Source of the DNA: Paracoccus homiensis | GTDB lineage: Bacteria > Pseudomonadota > Alphaproteobacteria > Rhodobacterales > Rhodobacteraceae | Length of the DNA stretch: 64,000 bases | Assembly: GCF_900111675.1 (NCBI RefSeq) | Contig: NZ_FOHO01000005.1 | Location: 62,001-126,000 of the forward strand | Reading direction: 5' to 3' | Part shown: positions 8,381-17,819 of the stretch, one piece after another | How positions within the stretch are numbered: the stretch's first letter is position 1 | Layout of the letters: every line of letters starts with the position of its first letter | The notes under the pieces: generated by a model | What the model saw: only the letters and a program-made list of their open reading frames with translations | Told to the model about the DNA's origin: nothing | Database searches by the model: none | Made by a program: the position numbers and the translations under genes

Positions 8381-9763
8381 ATGTTTCTTTCGGTGTTCGA
8401 TCTTTTCAAGATTGGGGTCGGGCCTTCCTCGTCCCATACGATGGGGCCGATGGTCGCCGGGGCGCGTTTTCTTGAGGACCTGCGCCAGCAGCCCTTCAAG
8501 GCGCACGGGCTGCGCGCCAGCCTGCATGGCAGCCTGGCATTCACCGGCAAGGGTCATGCCACTGATCGCGCGACAATTCTTGGCCTGGCGGGCTTTGTTC
8601 CGGCCACCATCGACGCCGACGAGGCCGAGGCCGCACTGGCCCGCAACCGCGACAGCCGCATGCTGACCCCCGACGGTCTGGGCGACCTGGCCTTCGACCC
8701 TGACGCCGATCTGCGATTCGACTATGACAATGCCCTGCCCGGTCACGCCAACGGCATGACCCTGTCGGCGACCGATGCGCAGGGCGACGTGATCTTTCAC
8801 CGGATCTATTATTCCGTCGGCGGCGGCTTTGTCCTGACCGAAGAAGAACTCAGCCGCAAGGGGGACGAGGATCGCAGCGATGCCGTTCCGCGTGTGCCCT
8901 ACCCCTTTGCCAGCGCCGCCGAAATGCTGGCGATGGCCGAAAAATCAGGCAGTTCGATCGCGCAGATGAAGCGTGCGAATGAACTGACCTATCGCAATCA
9001 GGCCGACCTGACCGACGGGCTGATGCGGATCTGGCAGGTGATGCGCGACTGCATGGATCGCGGCCTGTCGGCGGGCGGCACGCTGCCCGGCGGGCTGGCC
9101 GTGCGGCGACGCGCGCAGGGCATTCACCAGAAACTGCTGGCCGAGCGTGGCATGAACCTGACCGCGCCCCATGTCATCAATGACTGGATGTCGACCTATG
9201 CCATGGCCGTGAACGAAGAAAACGCGGCCGGCGGGCAGGTCGTCACGGCGCCGACCAATGGCGCGGCGGGCGTCGTGCCGGCCGTCATCCGCTATTGGCT
9301 GGATCATGTTCCGGGCGCCAGCGAACGCGAACTGCCCGATTTCCTGCTGACCGCCGCCGCCGTCGGCGGGCTGATCAAGCATAATGCAAGCATCTCGGGC
9401 GCGGAATGCGGTTGCCAGGCCGAAGTCGGCAGCGCATCGGCCATGGCCGCGGCCGGGCTGGCGGCGGTTCTGGGCGGCACCCCGCAGCAGATCGAGAACG
9501 CGGCAGAAATCGCGCTGGAACATCATCTGGGCATGACCTGCGACCCGGTCAAAGGTCTGGTTCAGGTCCCCTGCATCGAACGGAACGGCCTGGGCGCCAT
9601 CAAGGCCGTCAGCGCCGCCAGCCTTGCCCTGCGCGGCGATGGTCAGCATTTCGTGCCGCTGGATGCCGCGATCGAGACGATGCGCCAGACCGGCCGCGAC
9701 ATGAGCGAGAAATACAAGGAAACCTCGCTTGGCGGCCTTGCGGTGAACGTACCAAACTGCTGA
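8381..9763 (+). CDS. sdaA: L-serine ammonia-lyase (4Fe-4S L-serine dehydratase)
   Basis: Converts L-serine to pyruvate and ammonia with a labile [4Fe-4S] cluster. The 460 residues are the single-chain form: an N-terminal beta domain opening with [19 protein letters not shown] and a C-terminal alpha domain with the cluster cysteines in [16 protein letters not shown] and [16 protein letters not shown] chose ATG 8381 because AAGGGGGAC lies six to eight bases upstream; an ATG nine codons earlier lacks this site. It stands alone, divergent from dusB. A direct repeat at 8285-8324 may be its operator. Confidence 0.95.
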   Translation: MFLSVFDLFKIGVGPSSSHTMGPMVAGARFLEDLRQQPFKAHGLRASLHGSLAFTGKGHATDRATILGLAGFVPATIDADEAEAALARNRDSRMLTPDGLGDLAFDPDADLRFDYDNALPGHANGMTLSATDAQGDVIFHRIYYSVGGGFVLTEEELSRKGDEDRSDAVPRVPYPFASAAEMLAMAEKSGSSIAQMKRANELTYRNQADLTDGLMRIWQVMRDCMDRGLSAGGTLPGGLAVRRRAQGIHQKLLAERGMNLTAPHVINDWMSTYAMAVNEENAAGGQVVTAPTNGAAGVVPAVIRYWLDHVPGASERELPDFLLTAAAVGGLIKHNASISGAECGCQAEVGSASAMAAAGLAAVLGGTPQQIENAAEIALEHHLGMTCDPVKGLVQVPCIERNGLGAIKAVSAASLALRGDGQHFVPLDAAIETMRQTGRDMSEKYKETSLGGLAVNVPNC

Positions 9764-9875
9764 TCGGGCCAAGCGGGGCCTTGCCGTCCCGCGCGTGCGA
9801 AGCTTGCCCCGAGGGGCTGCGATTGCTAACGCTTGCGTGACAGTGATCCAGAGCAGTTCAATAAAAGGCCGACAG

Positions 9876-10757
9876 ATGTCTTCGCGTTTCGCACTCATCG
9901 CCCTTATGTCCATGTCGCTTGCCGCATGTGAAGGCACGGGGCTTCCCGGGATGTCCAAGGACGCCCCCGTCGAGGAACAGGGCCACAAGGGCCCTCCGGG
10001 CGTTTCACCGCTGGACGCGCCGATCGAAACCGGGGCCGAAGGCGCCGCCGTTTCGACCGCAGAGGCGCGTACCCTGAACACCAACGCCTTCACTGCCCGC
10101 GGAAATGAGCCGTTCTGGTCGGTCGATGCATCGGGCAAGACCGCGATCTACAAGACGCCGTCGAACCAGAAGGGCCGTGCCGTGCGCGTGGAACGCCTGA
10201 CCTTTGCCGAGGGCGTGGAATATATCGGCGTGCTGGATGGCAGCCCCTTCGTGCTGACCGTACGCGGGCGCGACTGCACCGACGACATGTCAGGCCAGAA
10301 ATTCCCGATGACGGCAGAACTGAAGGTCGGCGGTCGCCGCAATCAGGGCTGTGCCGGTCCGGCCTCGCCCGAGGTGGCGCAGGCTGTTGCCGCGATCAAG
10401 GCCCCGGCCCCGGCCGCGCCGAAACCCGCAGCCGTCGCCAAGCCCAAGCCCGCAAAGGCGCGCCCGGCACCCGCCCCGGTGGCGGACAAGCCCGAACCGG
10501 CCGCCGACACGACGCCCGCGCCCCAGCCGACGCCGGCTGCCGACAGCGCCGAAACCGAGGTCGATCTGCCCGAGATCCGCACCGTGACGCCGGACAGCCC
10601 GACCCCGTCCGCACCCGCCGAGGCGCCCACGGCCACCCCGGCAGAAACCCCTGCGGAAACCGCCGCGCCCGCAGCCAGCCTGCCCGCACCGGCGCTGACG
10701 CTGCCCGCGACGCCGCCCTCGGTCGACGACGCCGACGACGCCGCTGCCAGCGAATAA
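9876..10757 (+). CDS. COG3650-type lipoprotein with Ala/Pro-rich tail
   Basis: Predicted exported lipoprotein of 293 residues. The N-terminus carries a signal peptide ending in the lipobox LAAC, with the lipidated Cys near residue 19. A domain at about 66-165 (ARGNEPFWSVDASG ... CTDDMSGQKFPM) resembles the COG3650/NlpE-N-like family of envelope proteins; a Cys pair may form a disulfide. The last 120 residues are a low-complexity Ala-Pro-Lys-Glu-Thr segment, probably disordered and perhaps crossing peptidoglycan. The start at 9876 gives the best signal peptide. It precedes yjbH by about 110 bases on the same strand. Function unknown. Confidence 0.75.
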   Translation: MSSRFALIALMSMSLAACEGTGLPGMSKDAPVEEQGHKGPPGVSPLDAPIETGAEGAAVSTAEARTLNTNAFTARGNEPFWSVDASGKTAIYKTPSNQKGRAVRVERLTFAEGVEYIGVLDGSPFVLTVRGRDCTDDMSGQKFPMTAELKVGGRRNQGCAGPASPEVAQAVAAIKAPAPAAPKPAAVAKPKPAKARPAPAPVADKPEPAADTTPAPQPTPAADSAETEVDLPEIRTVTPDSPTPSAPAEAPTATPAETPAETAAPAASLPAPALTLPATPPSVDDADDAAASE

Positions 10758-10870
10758 CCCGCCGACCGCTGCGACATACAAGACGCACCCGCCGAGAGTT
10801 TTTCACGGCGGGCTGCACAAGAAAGGTCATGCGCCCTATGATCGTGGCACATGTCGAACGAGGACACCTG

Positions 10871-13057
10871 ATGCGCCGCTCGCCCCTTTTCAGACGCCTT
10901 CTGGCGACGACCCTTCCGGCCGCGTTGGTCATCGGCTCGGTCAGTTCGACCGCGATTGCCGACCCGCTGATGGCCCGCAACATGTCGACCTATGGCATGC
11001 CCGGCGGGATCGATACACCCACCGCCGAGGCGCTGCCGGATGGCACGCTTGGCGCGACGGTGTCCTATTCGGACTATGCGCGCAGAACCAATGTGGTCTT
11101 TCAGGCGCTGCCACGCCTGACCACCGCGCTGCGCTATTCCAAGGTCGACGGGATCAACGATTACCGCAATGACGGTTATATCCTGGACCGCTCATTCGAT
11201 CTGCGTTTTCAGGCGCTGGACGAACAGGGCTGGCGACCGGCCGTGGCTATCGGCCTTCAGGACTTTCTGGGCACCGGCGTCTATTCGGGCGAATATATCG
11301 TCGCGACGAAGAACGTCACCCCCACGATCCGCGCCTCGGCCGGTCTGGGCTGGGGCACACTGGCCGGTAAGCCGCGGGTGATCGACGCAGGCGATCAGGG
11401 CGGCAAACCGAATGTGGAAGACTGGTTTTCCGGCAGCCCCAAACCCTTTGCTTCGGTTGCGTGGCAGGCGACCGAGAAACTAAGCCTGGTGGCCGAATAT
11501 TCGCACGACGAGTATATCGCCCAATACAATAATGGACGCGTTTACCAGCAGGGTGGAAAACCGGACAGCAGCATCAATCTGGGTGCCTATTACACCTTTG
11601 CCGATAATTACGAGGTCGGCCTTTACACCATCGGCACGAAAAAGGTCGGGGCGCAATTTTCCTTCGCGCTGAACCCGCGTCAGGCCCCCTATCCTTCGGG
11701 TCTGGAAAAGTCGCCCGCGCCGGTGCGGCCGCGCCCCTCGCCGGGGGCCGATCCCGAAGGCTGGTCCGGGGCCTGGTCGCAGGATCCGACCGCGCAACCC
11801 GCGATCCAGACCGCGCTTGGCGATGCGCTGGCGGATGAAGGCCAGCTGCTTGAATCCATGGCCCTGTCGGCCAACCGGGCCGAGGTTCGCATCCGCAACA
11901 CCCGCTATATCCAGCATGCCGAAGCCGTGGGCCGCACCGCGCGGCTGATGACGCGCGCGCTGCCCCCCTCGGTCGAAACCTTCGTCATCACGACCAGCGA
12001 GGATGGCGTGCCCACGTCGTCGGTGACCATGCGCCGCAGCGATGTCGAGCGGCTTGAGAATACCGAAGCTGGGCGCATCGCCGCCGCATCGCAGCTGACC
12101 GATGCCGTGCCCTATCCCGCTGGCCTCGTGCGCAGCGAGGACGTCTATCCCCGCTTCCGCTGGAACATTCAGCCCTATCTGGATTTGGGCATCTTCAGTG
12201 CCGAGGACCGTCTGGGATACGAAACCGGCGCAGAAGCCCGCGCAACCTACGAGATCATGCCCGGGCTGGAACTGACCGGCGCCGTGCGCCAACGTGTGAT
12301 CGGCAATATCGACGATCGCGGCCCAGGCATCCCGGGCAGACGGGGCGAATACTATACCCCCGCGGAATACGAGGCCGATCCCAGCCTTGAAACCACGCCC
12401 GAGGGTGTTCCGCGGGTGCGTTCCGACACGCGTATGTATACCGGCAACACCTCTCCGGTGATCCCGGAGATGACGCTGGCGTGGTATGCCAAGCCAGCGC
12501 AGAACGTCTATACCCGCGTCACCACCGGCTTGCTGGAACGCGCCTATGGCGGCGTTTCCGCCGAGGTCCTGTGGAAGCCCGCCGACTCTCCATTCGGTTT
12601 CGGGGCGGAAATCAACCGCGTGAAGAAGCGCGATTTCGACCAGCTTCTCAGCTTTCGCGACTACGAGGTGACGATGGGCCATGTGTCGGCCTATTACGAG
12701 TTCTCGCAGGGCTTCACCGCACAGCTTGACGTCGGCAAGTATCTGGCCGGCGACAAGGGCGCGACGCTGACGCTGACCCGCGAATTCGCGAATGGCTGGC
12801 AGATCGGCGCCTTCGCGACCAAGACCGACCTTTCGGACGAAGAGTTCGGCGAGGGCAGCTTTGACAAGGGCGTGATGCTGTCGATCCCGCTGTCCTGGGC
12901 GACCGGGCAGCCCTCGCGCGAGCGGGCGACGACCACGATCAGGTCGCTGGCCCGCGACGGCGGTGCGCAGCTGAACGTGAAGGGCCGCCTGTACGATCGG
13001 GTCCGGGACAGCCATTCCGTCAAACTCTATCAAGGCTGGGGGAGGTTCTGGCGATGA
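10871..13057 (+). CDS. yjbH: YjbH-family outer membrane protein (exopolysaccharide-associated)
   Basis: Predicted outer-membrane beta-barrel protein of 728 residues. YjbH of the yjbEFGH group has been linked to extracellular polysaccharide in enterobacteria and is related to GfcD of group 4 capsule loci. An N-terminal signal peptide (about 1-31) is followed by the family start NMSTYGMPGGIDTPTAEALPDGTLGATVSYSDY and many alternating strands. The ATG at 10871 is preceded by GAGGA. The stop overlaps the start of yjbF by four bases (ATGA). No yjbG or yjbE homologue is seen, so the locus looks like a reduced two-gene version. Confidence 0.85.
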   Translation: MRRSPLFRRLLATTLPAALVIGSVSSTAIADPLMARNMSTYGMPGGIDTPTAEALPDGTLGATVSYSDYARRTNVVFQALPRLTTALRYSKVDGINDYRNDGYILDRSFDLRFQALDEQGWRPAVAIGLQDFLGTGVYSGEYIVATKNVTPTIRASAGLGWGTLAGKPRVIDAGDQGGKPNVEDWFSGSPKPFASVAWQATEKLSLVAEYSHDEYIAQYNNGRVYQQGGKPDSSINLGAYYTFADNYEVGLYTIGTKKVGAQFSFALNPRQAPYPSGLEKSPAPVRPRPSPGADPEGWSGAWSQDPTAQPAIQTALGDALADEGQLLESMALSANRAEVRIRNTRYIQHAEAVGRTARLMTRALPPSVETFVITTSEDGVPTSSVTMRRSDVERLENTEAGRIAAASQLTDAVPYPAGLVRSEDVYPRFRWNIQPYLDLGIFSAEDRLGYETGAEARATYEIMPGLELTGAVRQRVIGNIDDRGPGIPGRRGEYYTPAEYEADPSLETTPEGVPRVRSDTRMYTGNTSPVIPEMTLAWYAKPAQNVYTRVTTGLLERAYGGVSAEVLWKPADSPFGFGAEINRVKKRDFDQLLSFRDYEVTMGHVSAYYEFSQGFTAQLDVGKYLAGDKGATLTLTREFANGWQIGAFATKTDLSDEEFGEGSFDKGVMLSIPLSWATGQPSRERATTTIRSLARDGGAQLNVKGRLYDRVRDSHSVKLYQGWGRFWR

Positions 13058-13713
13058 AACCTGCGCACAAGATCACGCTGGCCACCGCCGCGCTGGCCGC
13101 CCTGTCGGCCTGTGGCAACGTCAATGGTGACGAGACCGAATATGGCCCGTGGGGGGTTCTGGCCAGCACAGCGCAAGATATCGTGGCGACGCGCACCTCT
13201 GCCGATCAGCCCGCCGCCCCCGCCCGAACGCCCGAACAGCGCGCGGCCGAGGCGCTGCGCGTCAATCCCGGCCCGCTGATCATGGCGGGGTTCGAGTCGC
13301 TTGGGCAAACGCAGATCATGGCGATGACCGGCCAGAACGGCGCCATGCGGACCTATATGACTCCGGCCGAAGACGCGCTGATCCTGCGTAACGGGATGCT
13401 TGTCGGGACACGCGGTCTGGGCAACGACCTGTCGGTTGCCGAACCGCAGACCGATTCCCTGATCCGCTCGGGCCGCGCTGGCAGCGGACAGCGCGTAATG
13501 CGCTATTTCAGCGGCGATGGTCTGGAACGCCCGCTGCAGTTCGCCTGCGCGGTCGGCGCCGGTCCCAATCCAGGTGTGACCGTCGAGACCTGCGAAGGTC
13601 ACGGGATCAGCTTCCAGAACAGCTATATGGTGCAGGGCGGTCAGATAGCCGTCTCGCGCCAGTGGATCGGACCCGCCCTTGGATATGTGACGATTCAGAC
13701 ATTGCGCCCCTGA
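13054..13713 (+). CDS. yjbF: YjbF-family lipoprotein (GfcB-like)
   Basis: Lipoprotein of 219 residues with a lipobox ending LSAC near residue 22. The body matches the YjbF/GfcB family: INPGPLIMAGFESLG-like text (here VNPGPLIMAGFESLGQTQIMAM), the ILRNGMLVGTRGLGNDL motif, and a pair of late cysteines (FACAVG ... VETCEGHG). Partners of this family act with YjbH in polysaccharide export or attachment. It is coupled to yjbH by ATGA and closed by a strong terminator at 13733-13765. Confidence 0.85.
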   Translation: MKPAHKITLATAALAALSACGNVNGDETEYGPWGVLASTAQDIVATRTSADQPAAPARTPEQRAAEALRVNPGPLIMAGFESLGQTQIMAMTGQNGAMRTYMTPAEDALILRNGMLVGTRGLGNDLSVAEPQTDSLIRSGRAGSGQRVMRYFSGDGLERPLQFACAVGAGPNPGVTVETCEGHGISFQNSYMVQGGQIAVSRQWIGPALGYVTIQTLRP

Positions 13714-13732
13714 ACCGGCACCACGGCGACAG

Positions 13733-13765
13733 AAAAGCCGGCTCTTGTCTGAGCCGGCTTTTTTT
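13733..13765 (+). terminator. Rho-independent terminator after yjbF
   Basis: The stem AAAAGCCGGCTC / GAGCCGGCTTTT has a six-base loop TTGTCT and runs into seven Ts on the plus strand. It closes the yjbH-yjbF unit. Confidence 0.9.
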
Positions 13766-13814
13766 CGTTGATCACGACATTTGTCGCGGGCCGGATCGCA
13801 TCAGCCAAAATGGT

Positions 13815-13844
13815 AAGAGGGCCGGCCCGAAGGCCAGCCCTCTT
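13815..13844 (-). terminator. Stem-loop terminator after the small exported protein gene
   Basis: On the minus strand AAGAGGGCTGGCC and GGCCGGCCCTCTT-type arms pair around a TTCG-containing loop, with one internal mismatch. Only a short T run (ATTTT) follows after three bases, so termination is likely but less certain than the plus-strand terminator beside it. Confidence 0.65.
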
Positions 13845-13878
13845 GAAACAGACCGGAAATTTCCGATCCGTCCCGAAA

Positions 13879-14082
13879 TCAGCTGTCGTCGTCGTCCGAA
13901 GCGACGGCGGCGATCACACCCAGCAGCAGCAGGGCGGGAACAACCAGGCCGGCGTTCGAGCTTGCAGCTTCTTCTTCGACGACGACGGGTTCAACGTCGA
14001 CGACGGGTGCGACATAGCCACCGGCCAGAGCCGAGGAAGCGGTCAGGCCGAGAGCGGCAGCGAAAGTAGCGAATTTGGTCAT
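13879..14082 (-). CDS. Small exported membrane-anchored protein, unknown function
   Basis: A 67-residue protein: signal peptide (MTKFATFAAALGLTASSALAGG), a Val/Glu-rich linker (VVDVEPVVVEEEAA), one hydrophobic segment (AGLVVPALLLLGVIAAVA) and an acidic end DDDDS. I chose ATG 14082 because CGGAG sits seven bases before it; the ATG two codons upstream would touch that site. Similar short proteins with this signal peptide, acidic linker, helix and Asp tail recur in Rhodobacteraceae, from memory of the family style; none has a function known to me. Flanked by its own hairpin and by 200 bases of leader. Confidence 0.75.
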   Translation of the reverse strand: MTKFATFAAALGLTASSALAGGYVAPVVDVEPVVVEEEAASSNAGLVVPALLLLGVIAAVASDDDDS

Positions 14083-14279
14083 GATCATGCTCCGTTTCGT
14101 TGAAAGCTGCCGTCTCCGGCAACATCGATGCGACAGTTACACAATCCCGAGAACTTGAAAAGCTGGATTAATTCAAATCCGACGCGGGCTTGGGGTCACT
14201 GTTGCATATTCGCCAACACCCCCGCAGTCCTGTGGTTCCTGCCTTTATGCGACCCAGCAGCAGGTGTTGCAAAAATGCT

Positions 14280-15062
14280 TTAATTGCGGCGAAACGCCTG
14301 TCCTGCTGCATAAAACAACGCCGCCGCGACGACAATCGACGGTCCTGCGGGGCTGTCCAGATACAGGCTGGACGCCATGCCGCCGAACACCGCCAGCGCC
14401 GCCACCAACGAGGCGATGGCGGCCATCCGCTCGGGTGTGCGGGCCCATGGGCGGGCCGCCGCCGCAGGGATGATCAGCATCGCGGAAATCAGCAGCGATC
14501 CGACGATTCGGATCGACAGCGCCACCACCAACGCCAGCGCCAGAGACAGGACCAGACGCTCGACCCGCGGGTCGATTCCCGCCGCCATCGCCAGCTCCTC
14601 GTTGACCGATGCCGTCACCAGCCGCTGCCAGCGCCACGCCAGAAGGCCCAGGACAACGAAAGCCGCCGACCAGATCCAGACCAGATCCCCGCGCCCCACG
14701 GCAAGGATATCCCCGAACAGATAGCTGTTCAGATCGACCCGCGCCTGGGGGACAAAGCTGATCGCCACCAGACCCAGCGCCAGCGCGGAATGGGCCAGCA
14801 CGCCCAGAACCGTATCCATCGCCTGCCCCCGCATCGACAGCACCGTCACCAGCACCGCCATGGTCAGCGCAATGGCCAGCGTGCCCGCGTAGATCGAAAA
14901 ACTGAACGCAAGGCTAAGCGCCACGCCCAGGATCGCGGCATGTGCGGTCGAATCGCCGAAATAGGCCATGCGCCGCCAGACCACGAAGCTGCCCAATGGA
15001 CCGGCCACCGCGGCAAGCCCAAGTCCCGCCAGAACGGCACGGATCAGAAAATCATCCAGCAT
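14280..15062 (-). CDS. znuB: Zinc ABC transporter permease ZnuB
   Basis: Membrane permease of the high-affinity zinc importer. It has 260 residues and about eight hydrophobic segments. The MntB/ZnuB signature includes VVWRRMAYFGDSTAHAAILGVAL, MLIIPAAAARPWARTPERM and the C-terminal SLYLDSPAGPSIVVAAALFY. ATG 15062 is used; the codon before it is TTG. The gene starts 17 bases after the znuC stop and ends the zur-znuC-znuB operon. Confidence 0.95.
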   Translation of the reverse strand: MLDDFLIRAVLAGLGLAAVAGPLGSFVVWRRMAYFGDSTAHAAILGVALSLAFSFSIYAGTLAIALTMAVLVTVLSMRGQAMDTVLGVLAHSALALGLVAISFVPQARVDLNSYLFGDILAVGRGDLVWIWSAAFVVLGLLAWRWQRLVTASVNEELAMAAGIDPRVERLVLSLALALVVALSIRIVGSLLISAMLIIPAAAARPWARTPERMAAIASLVAALAVFGGMASSLYLDSPAGPSIVVAAALFYAAGQAFRRN

Positions 15063-15079
15063 CAATCAAATCCCCGGCG

Positions 15080-15835
15080 TCAGTGATGCGCCGCGCAGTC
15101 ATGGTGATCATGCACATGGTCGTGGTCATGATCATGTCGATGGCGATACAGCGCCAATGTTCCCTCGGCCTCGCCGCCGAACAGGGCGCGGTATTCGGGC
15201 GCCGTGCTGACATGCTGGGGCGTGCCCTCGCAGCAGACATGACCGTTCAGGCAGATCACCCGATCCGATGAACGCATGACCACCAACAGGTCATGGCTGA
15301 CCATCAGCACCGCCGCCCCGGTCTGCCGCCGCACCTCTTCGATCAGACGGTAGAAGGCCACCATCCCCGGCTGATCCAGCCCCTGGGTCGGCTCATCCAG
15401 GACCAGCAGATGCGGGTCATGCAGCAATGCGCGGGCCAGAAGCACGCGCTGAAACTGGCCGCCCGACAACTGGCTCAGCTGACGCTGTTGCAGGCCGGCC
15501 ACGTCGGTCCGCTGCAACGCATGTTCCGCAGCCGCAGCCGAGACCCGTCGCGGCAGCGACAGAAAGCGCCGGACCGTCAGCGGGATCGCGGTATCCAGCT
15601 GCACCCGCTGCGGGACATAGCCGATGCGCAGATCGGGCCTGCGATCCACCTGCCCCTGCGCCAGAGGCATATGGCCCAGCAAGGCCCGGATCAGCGAGGA
15701 TTTTCCCGATCCGTTCGGCCCGACGACGGTCACGATCTCGCCCGGGTCGATGCGAAAATCGATATTTCGCAGGATCGGGTCGGTCGTGCCGGGGCGATGG
15801 GTGGTCAGGTGCCGCGCGGCGATCAATGCGCTCAT
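15080..15835 (-). CDS. znuC: Zinc ABC transporter ATP-binding protein ZnuC with His-rich tail
   Basis: ATPase of the zinc importer, 251 residues. Walker A GPNGSGKSS, signature LSGGQFQRVLLARAL, Walker B LLVLDEPTQGLD and the switch His (LMVSHDLLVV) are all present. The C-terminus ends in a histidine-aspartate run (YRHRHDHDHDHVHDHHDC) that could bind zinc; such tails occur in some ZnuC proteins. ATG 15835 overlaps the zur stop by four bases (ATGA), so it is translated with the zinc repressor that controls it. Confidence 0.95.
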   Translation of the reverse strand: MSALIAARHLTTHRPGTTDPILRNIDFRIDPGEIVTVVGPNGSGKSSLIRALLGHMPLAQGQVDRRPDLRIGYVPQRVQLDTAIPLTVRRFLSLPRRVSAAAAEHALQRTDVAGLQQRQLSQLSGGQFQRVLLARALLHDPHLLVLDEPTQGLDQPGMVAFYRLIEEVRRQTGAAVLMVSHDLLVVMRSSDRVICLNGHVCCEGTPQHVSTAPEYRALFGGEAEGTLALYRHRHDHDHDHVHDHHDCAAHH

Positions 15836-16329
15836 GCCCGGCCGGCCTCGGCGCAGGTGCCGCACAGGCCGACGGCCTCGATCGTGGCGCGTTCGACCGT
15901 GAAATCATGGGCTTGCGCGGCCTTGGACAGTCGATCGCGGACAGGCGCGGCCTCGGTTTCGGCCACGCGGTTGCAGGAGCGGCAGATCAGGAAAACCGGC
16001 GCGTGTTCATGGCCCGGATGGGCGCAGGCGGCAAAGGCGTTCAGCCGCTGCAACCGATGGGCCAACCCGTGCTGAACCAGAAATTCCAGCGCACGATAGA
16101 CGACGGGCGGCTGCTTGCCGAAACCGTCTTCGGCCAGCCGGTCCAGCACCTCATAGGCCCCCATCGCGCGATGGGCCTCCAGCAGGATCTCCAGTGTCCG
16201 TCGGCGCACGGGCGTCAGCTTGGCGCCCTGCCGGGCCAAGCGCGCCTCGGCCTCGTCCAGGCCACGCGCCTGGCAGGCGGCGTGGTCATGGGGCGCGAAG
16301 GCATGCGCGGGGTCGTTACCCTGTGCCAT
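15832..16329 (-). CDS. zur: Zinc uptake regulator Zur (Fur family)
   Basis: Zinc-responsive repressor of 165 residues. The winged helix (LTPVRRRTLEILLEAHRAMGAYEVLDRL ... PPVVYRALEFLVQHGLAHRL) and the C-terminal dimer domain with two CxxC pairs (LICRSCNRV, GLCGTCAEA) identify Zur rather than Fur. The N-terminus carries extra His and Cys (HAFAPHDHAAC). First gene of zur-znuC-znuB and divergent from znuA. Two Zur-box-like dyads lie in the 83-base gap, so it probably represses both arms and itself. Confidence 0.95.
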   Translation of the reverse strand: MAQGNDPAHAFAPHDHAACQARGLDEAEARLARQGAKLTPVRRRTLEILLEAHRAMGAYEVLDRLAEDGFGKQPPVVYRALEFLVQHGLAHRLQRLNAFAACAHPGHEHAPVFLICRSCNRVAETEAAPVRDRLSKAAQAHDFTVERATIEAVGLCGTCAEAGRA

Positions 16330-16330
16330 T

Positions 16331-16345
16331 TGTTACCTTATCACA
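16331..16345. promoter_or_regulatory. Candidate Zur box 1 (zur-proximal)
   Basis: TGTTA-CCTTA-TCACA matches the dyad TGTTA-N5-TAACA with one mismatch. It starts one base from the zur start codon, a position that would block zur transcription or autoregulate it. Inferred from similarity to the second box and the location. Confidence 0.6.
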
Positions 16346-16357
16346 TGCTGGTTGACT

Positions 16358-16372
16358 TGTTATTCTGTAACA
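16358..16372. promoter_or_regulatory. Candidate Zur box 2 (perfect dyad)
   Basis: TGTTA-TTCTG-TAACA is a perfect 5+5 inverted repeat, close to alphaproteobacterial Zur sites of the GTTAT-N3-GTAAC type. It lies 41 bases before znuA and 27 bases (start to start) from the weaker first box. Confidence 0.78.
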
Positions 16373-16412
16373 TGGGAAGCAATGCCCCGCAATTCCACAC
16401 CACGAGGTCACC

Positions 16413-17480
<1,068 letters not shown>

Positions 17481-17494
17481 AAGTAAGAAATTCA

Positions 17495-17521
17495 CGAAAG
17501 CCGCAGGATTGGCGGCTTTCG
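17495..17521 (+). terminator. Terminator after znuA
   Basis: CGAAAGCCGC and GCGGCTTTCG form a ten-base stem with a seven-base loop, 14 bases after the znuA stop. A T-rich stretch (CTTTTTCTTT) follows about 12 bases later rather than immediately. Confidence 0.7.
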
Positions 17522-17604
17522 GATAATTCCGACTCTTTTTCTTTGACATTCCCAAGCGAATTGGTCAGGTTTAGCTTACGCAACCCGCAAGCATGAGGCC
17601 GACA

Positions 17605-17781
17605 ATGACCGCTACGCGCCCCGCAGATTTTTCCCGCCCCGGCACCGCCGTTCTTGCCCGGATGCCCCAGCATGACGCGACCGAGTTGACGCGCGGTGGC
17701 AACCAGGCGCTGATCGTTCTGGATGAACAGGTCTATCAACTGCGCATCACCCGCGCAGGCAAGCTGATCCTGACGAAGTAG
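17605..17781 (+). CDS. hemP: Hemin uptake protein HemP
   Basis: Small protein of 58 residues in the HemP/HmuP family, linked to iron or heme uptake control. It ends with the family core GGNQALIVLDEQVYQLRITRAGKLILTK. ATG 17605 has GAGG six bases upstream; an ATG four codons earlier would sit on that site. A consensus-like -35 (TTGACA, 17543-17548) lies upstream without a clear -10. Unusually it stands alone, with no heme transport genes in the window; the neighbours are zinc uptake and a pseudouridine synthase. Confidence 0.85.
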   Translation: MTATRPADFSRPGTAVLARMPQHDATELTRGGNQALIVLDEQVYQLRITRAGKLILTK

Positions 17782-17791
17782 AAGCCACGAA

Positions 17792-17816
17792 AAAGGGGCG
17801 CAGAACGCGCCCCTTT
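17792..17816. terminator. Bidirectional terminator between hemP and rluB
   Basis: AAAGGGGCGC and GCGCCCCTTT form a perfect ten-base stem around AGAAC. The flanking A and T runs let it serve both convergent genes. Confidence 0.85.
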
Positions 17817-17819
17817 CGA

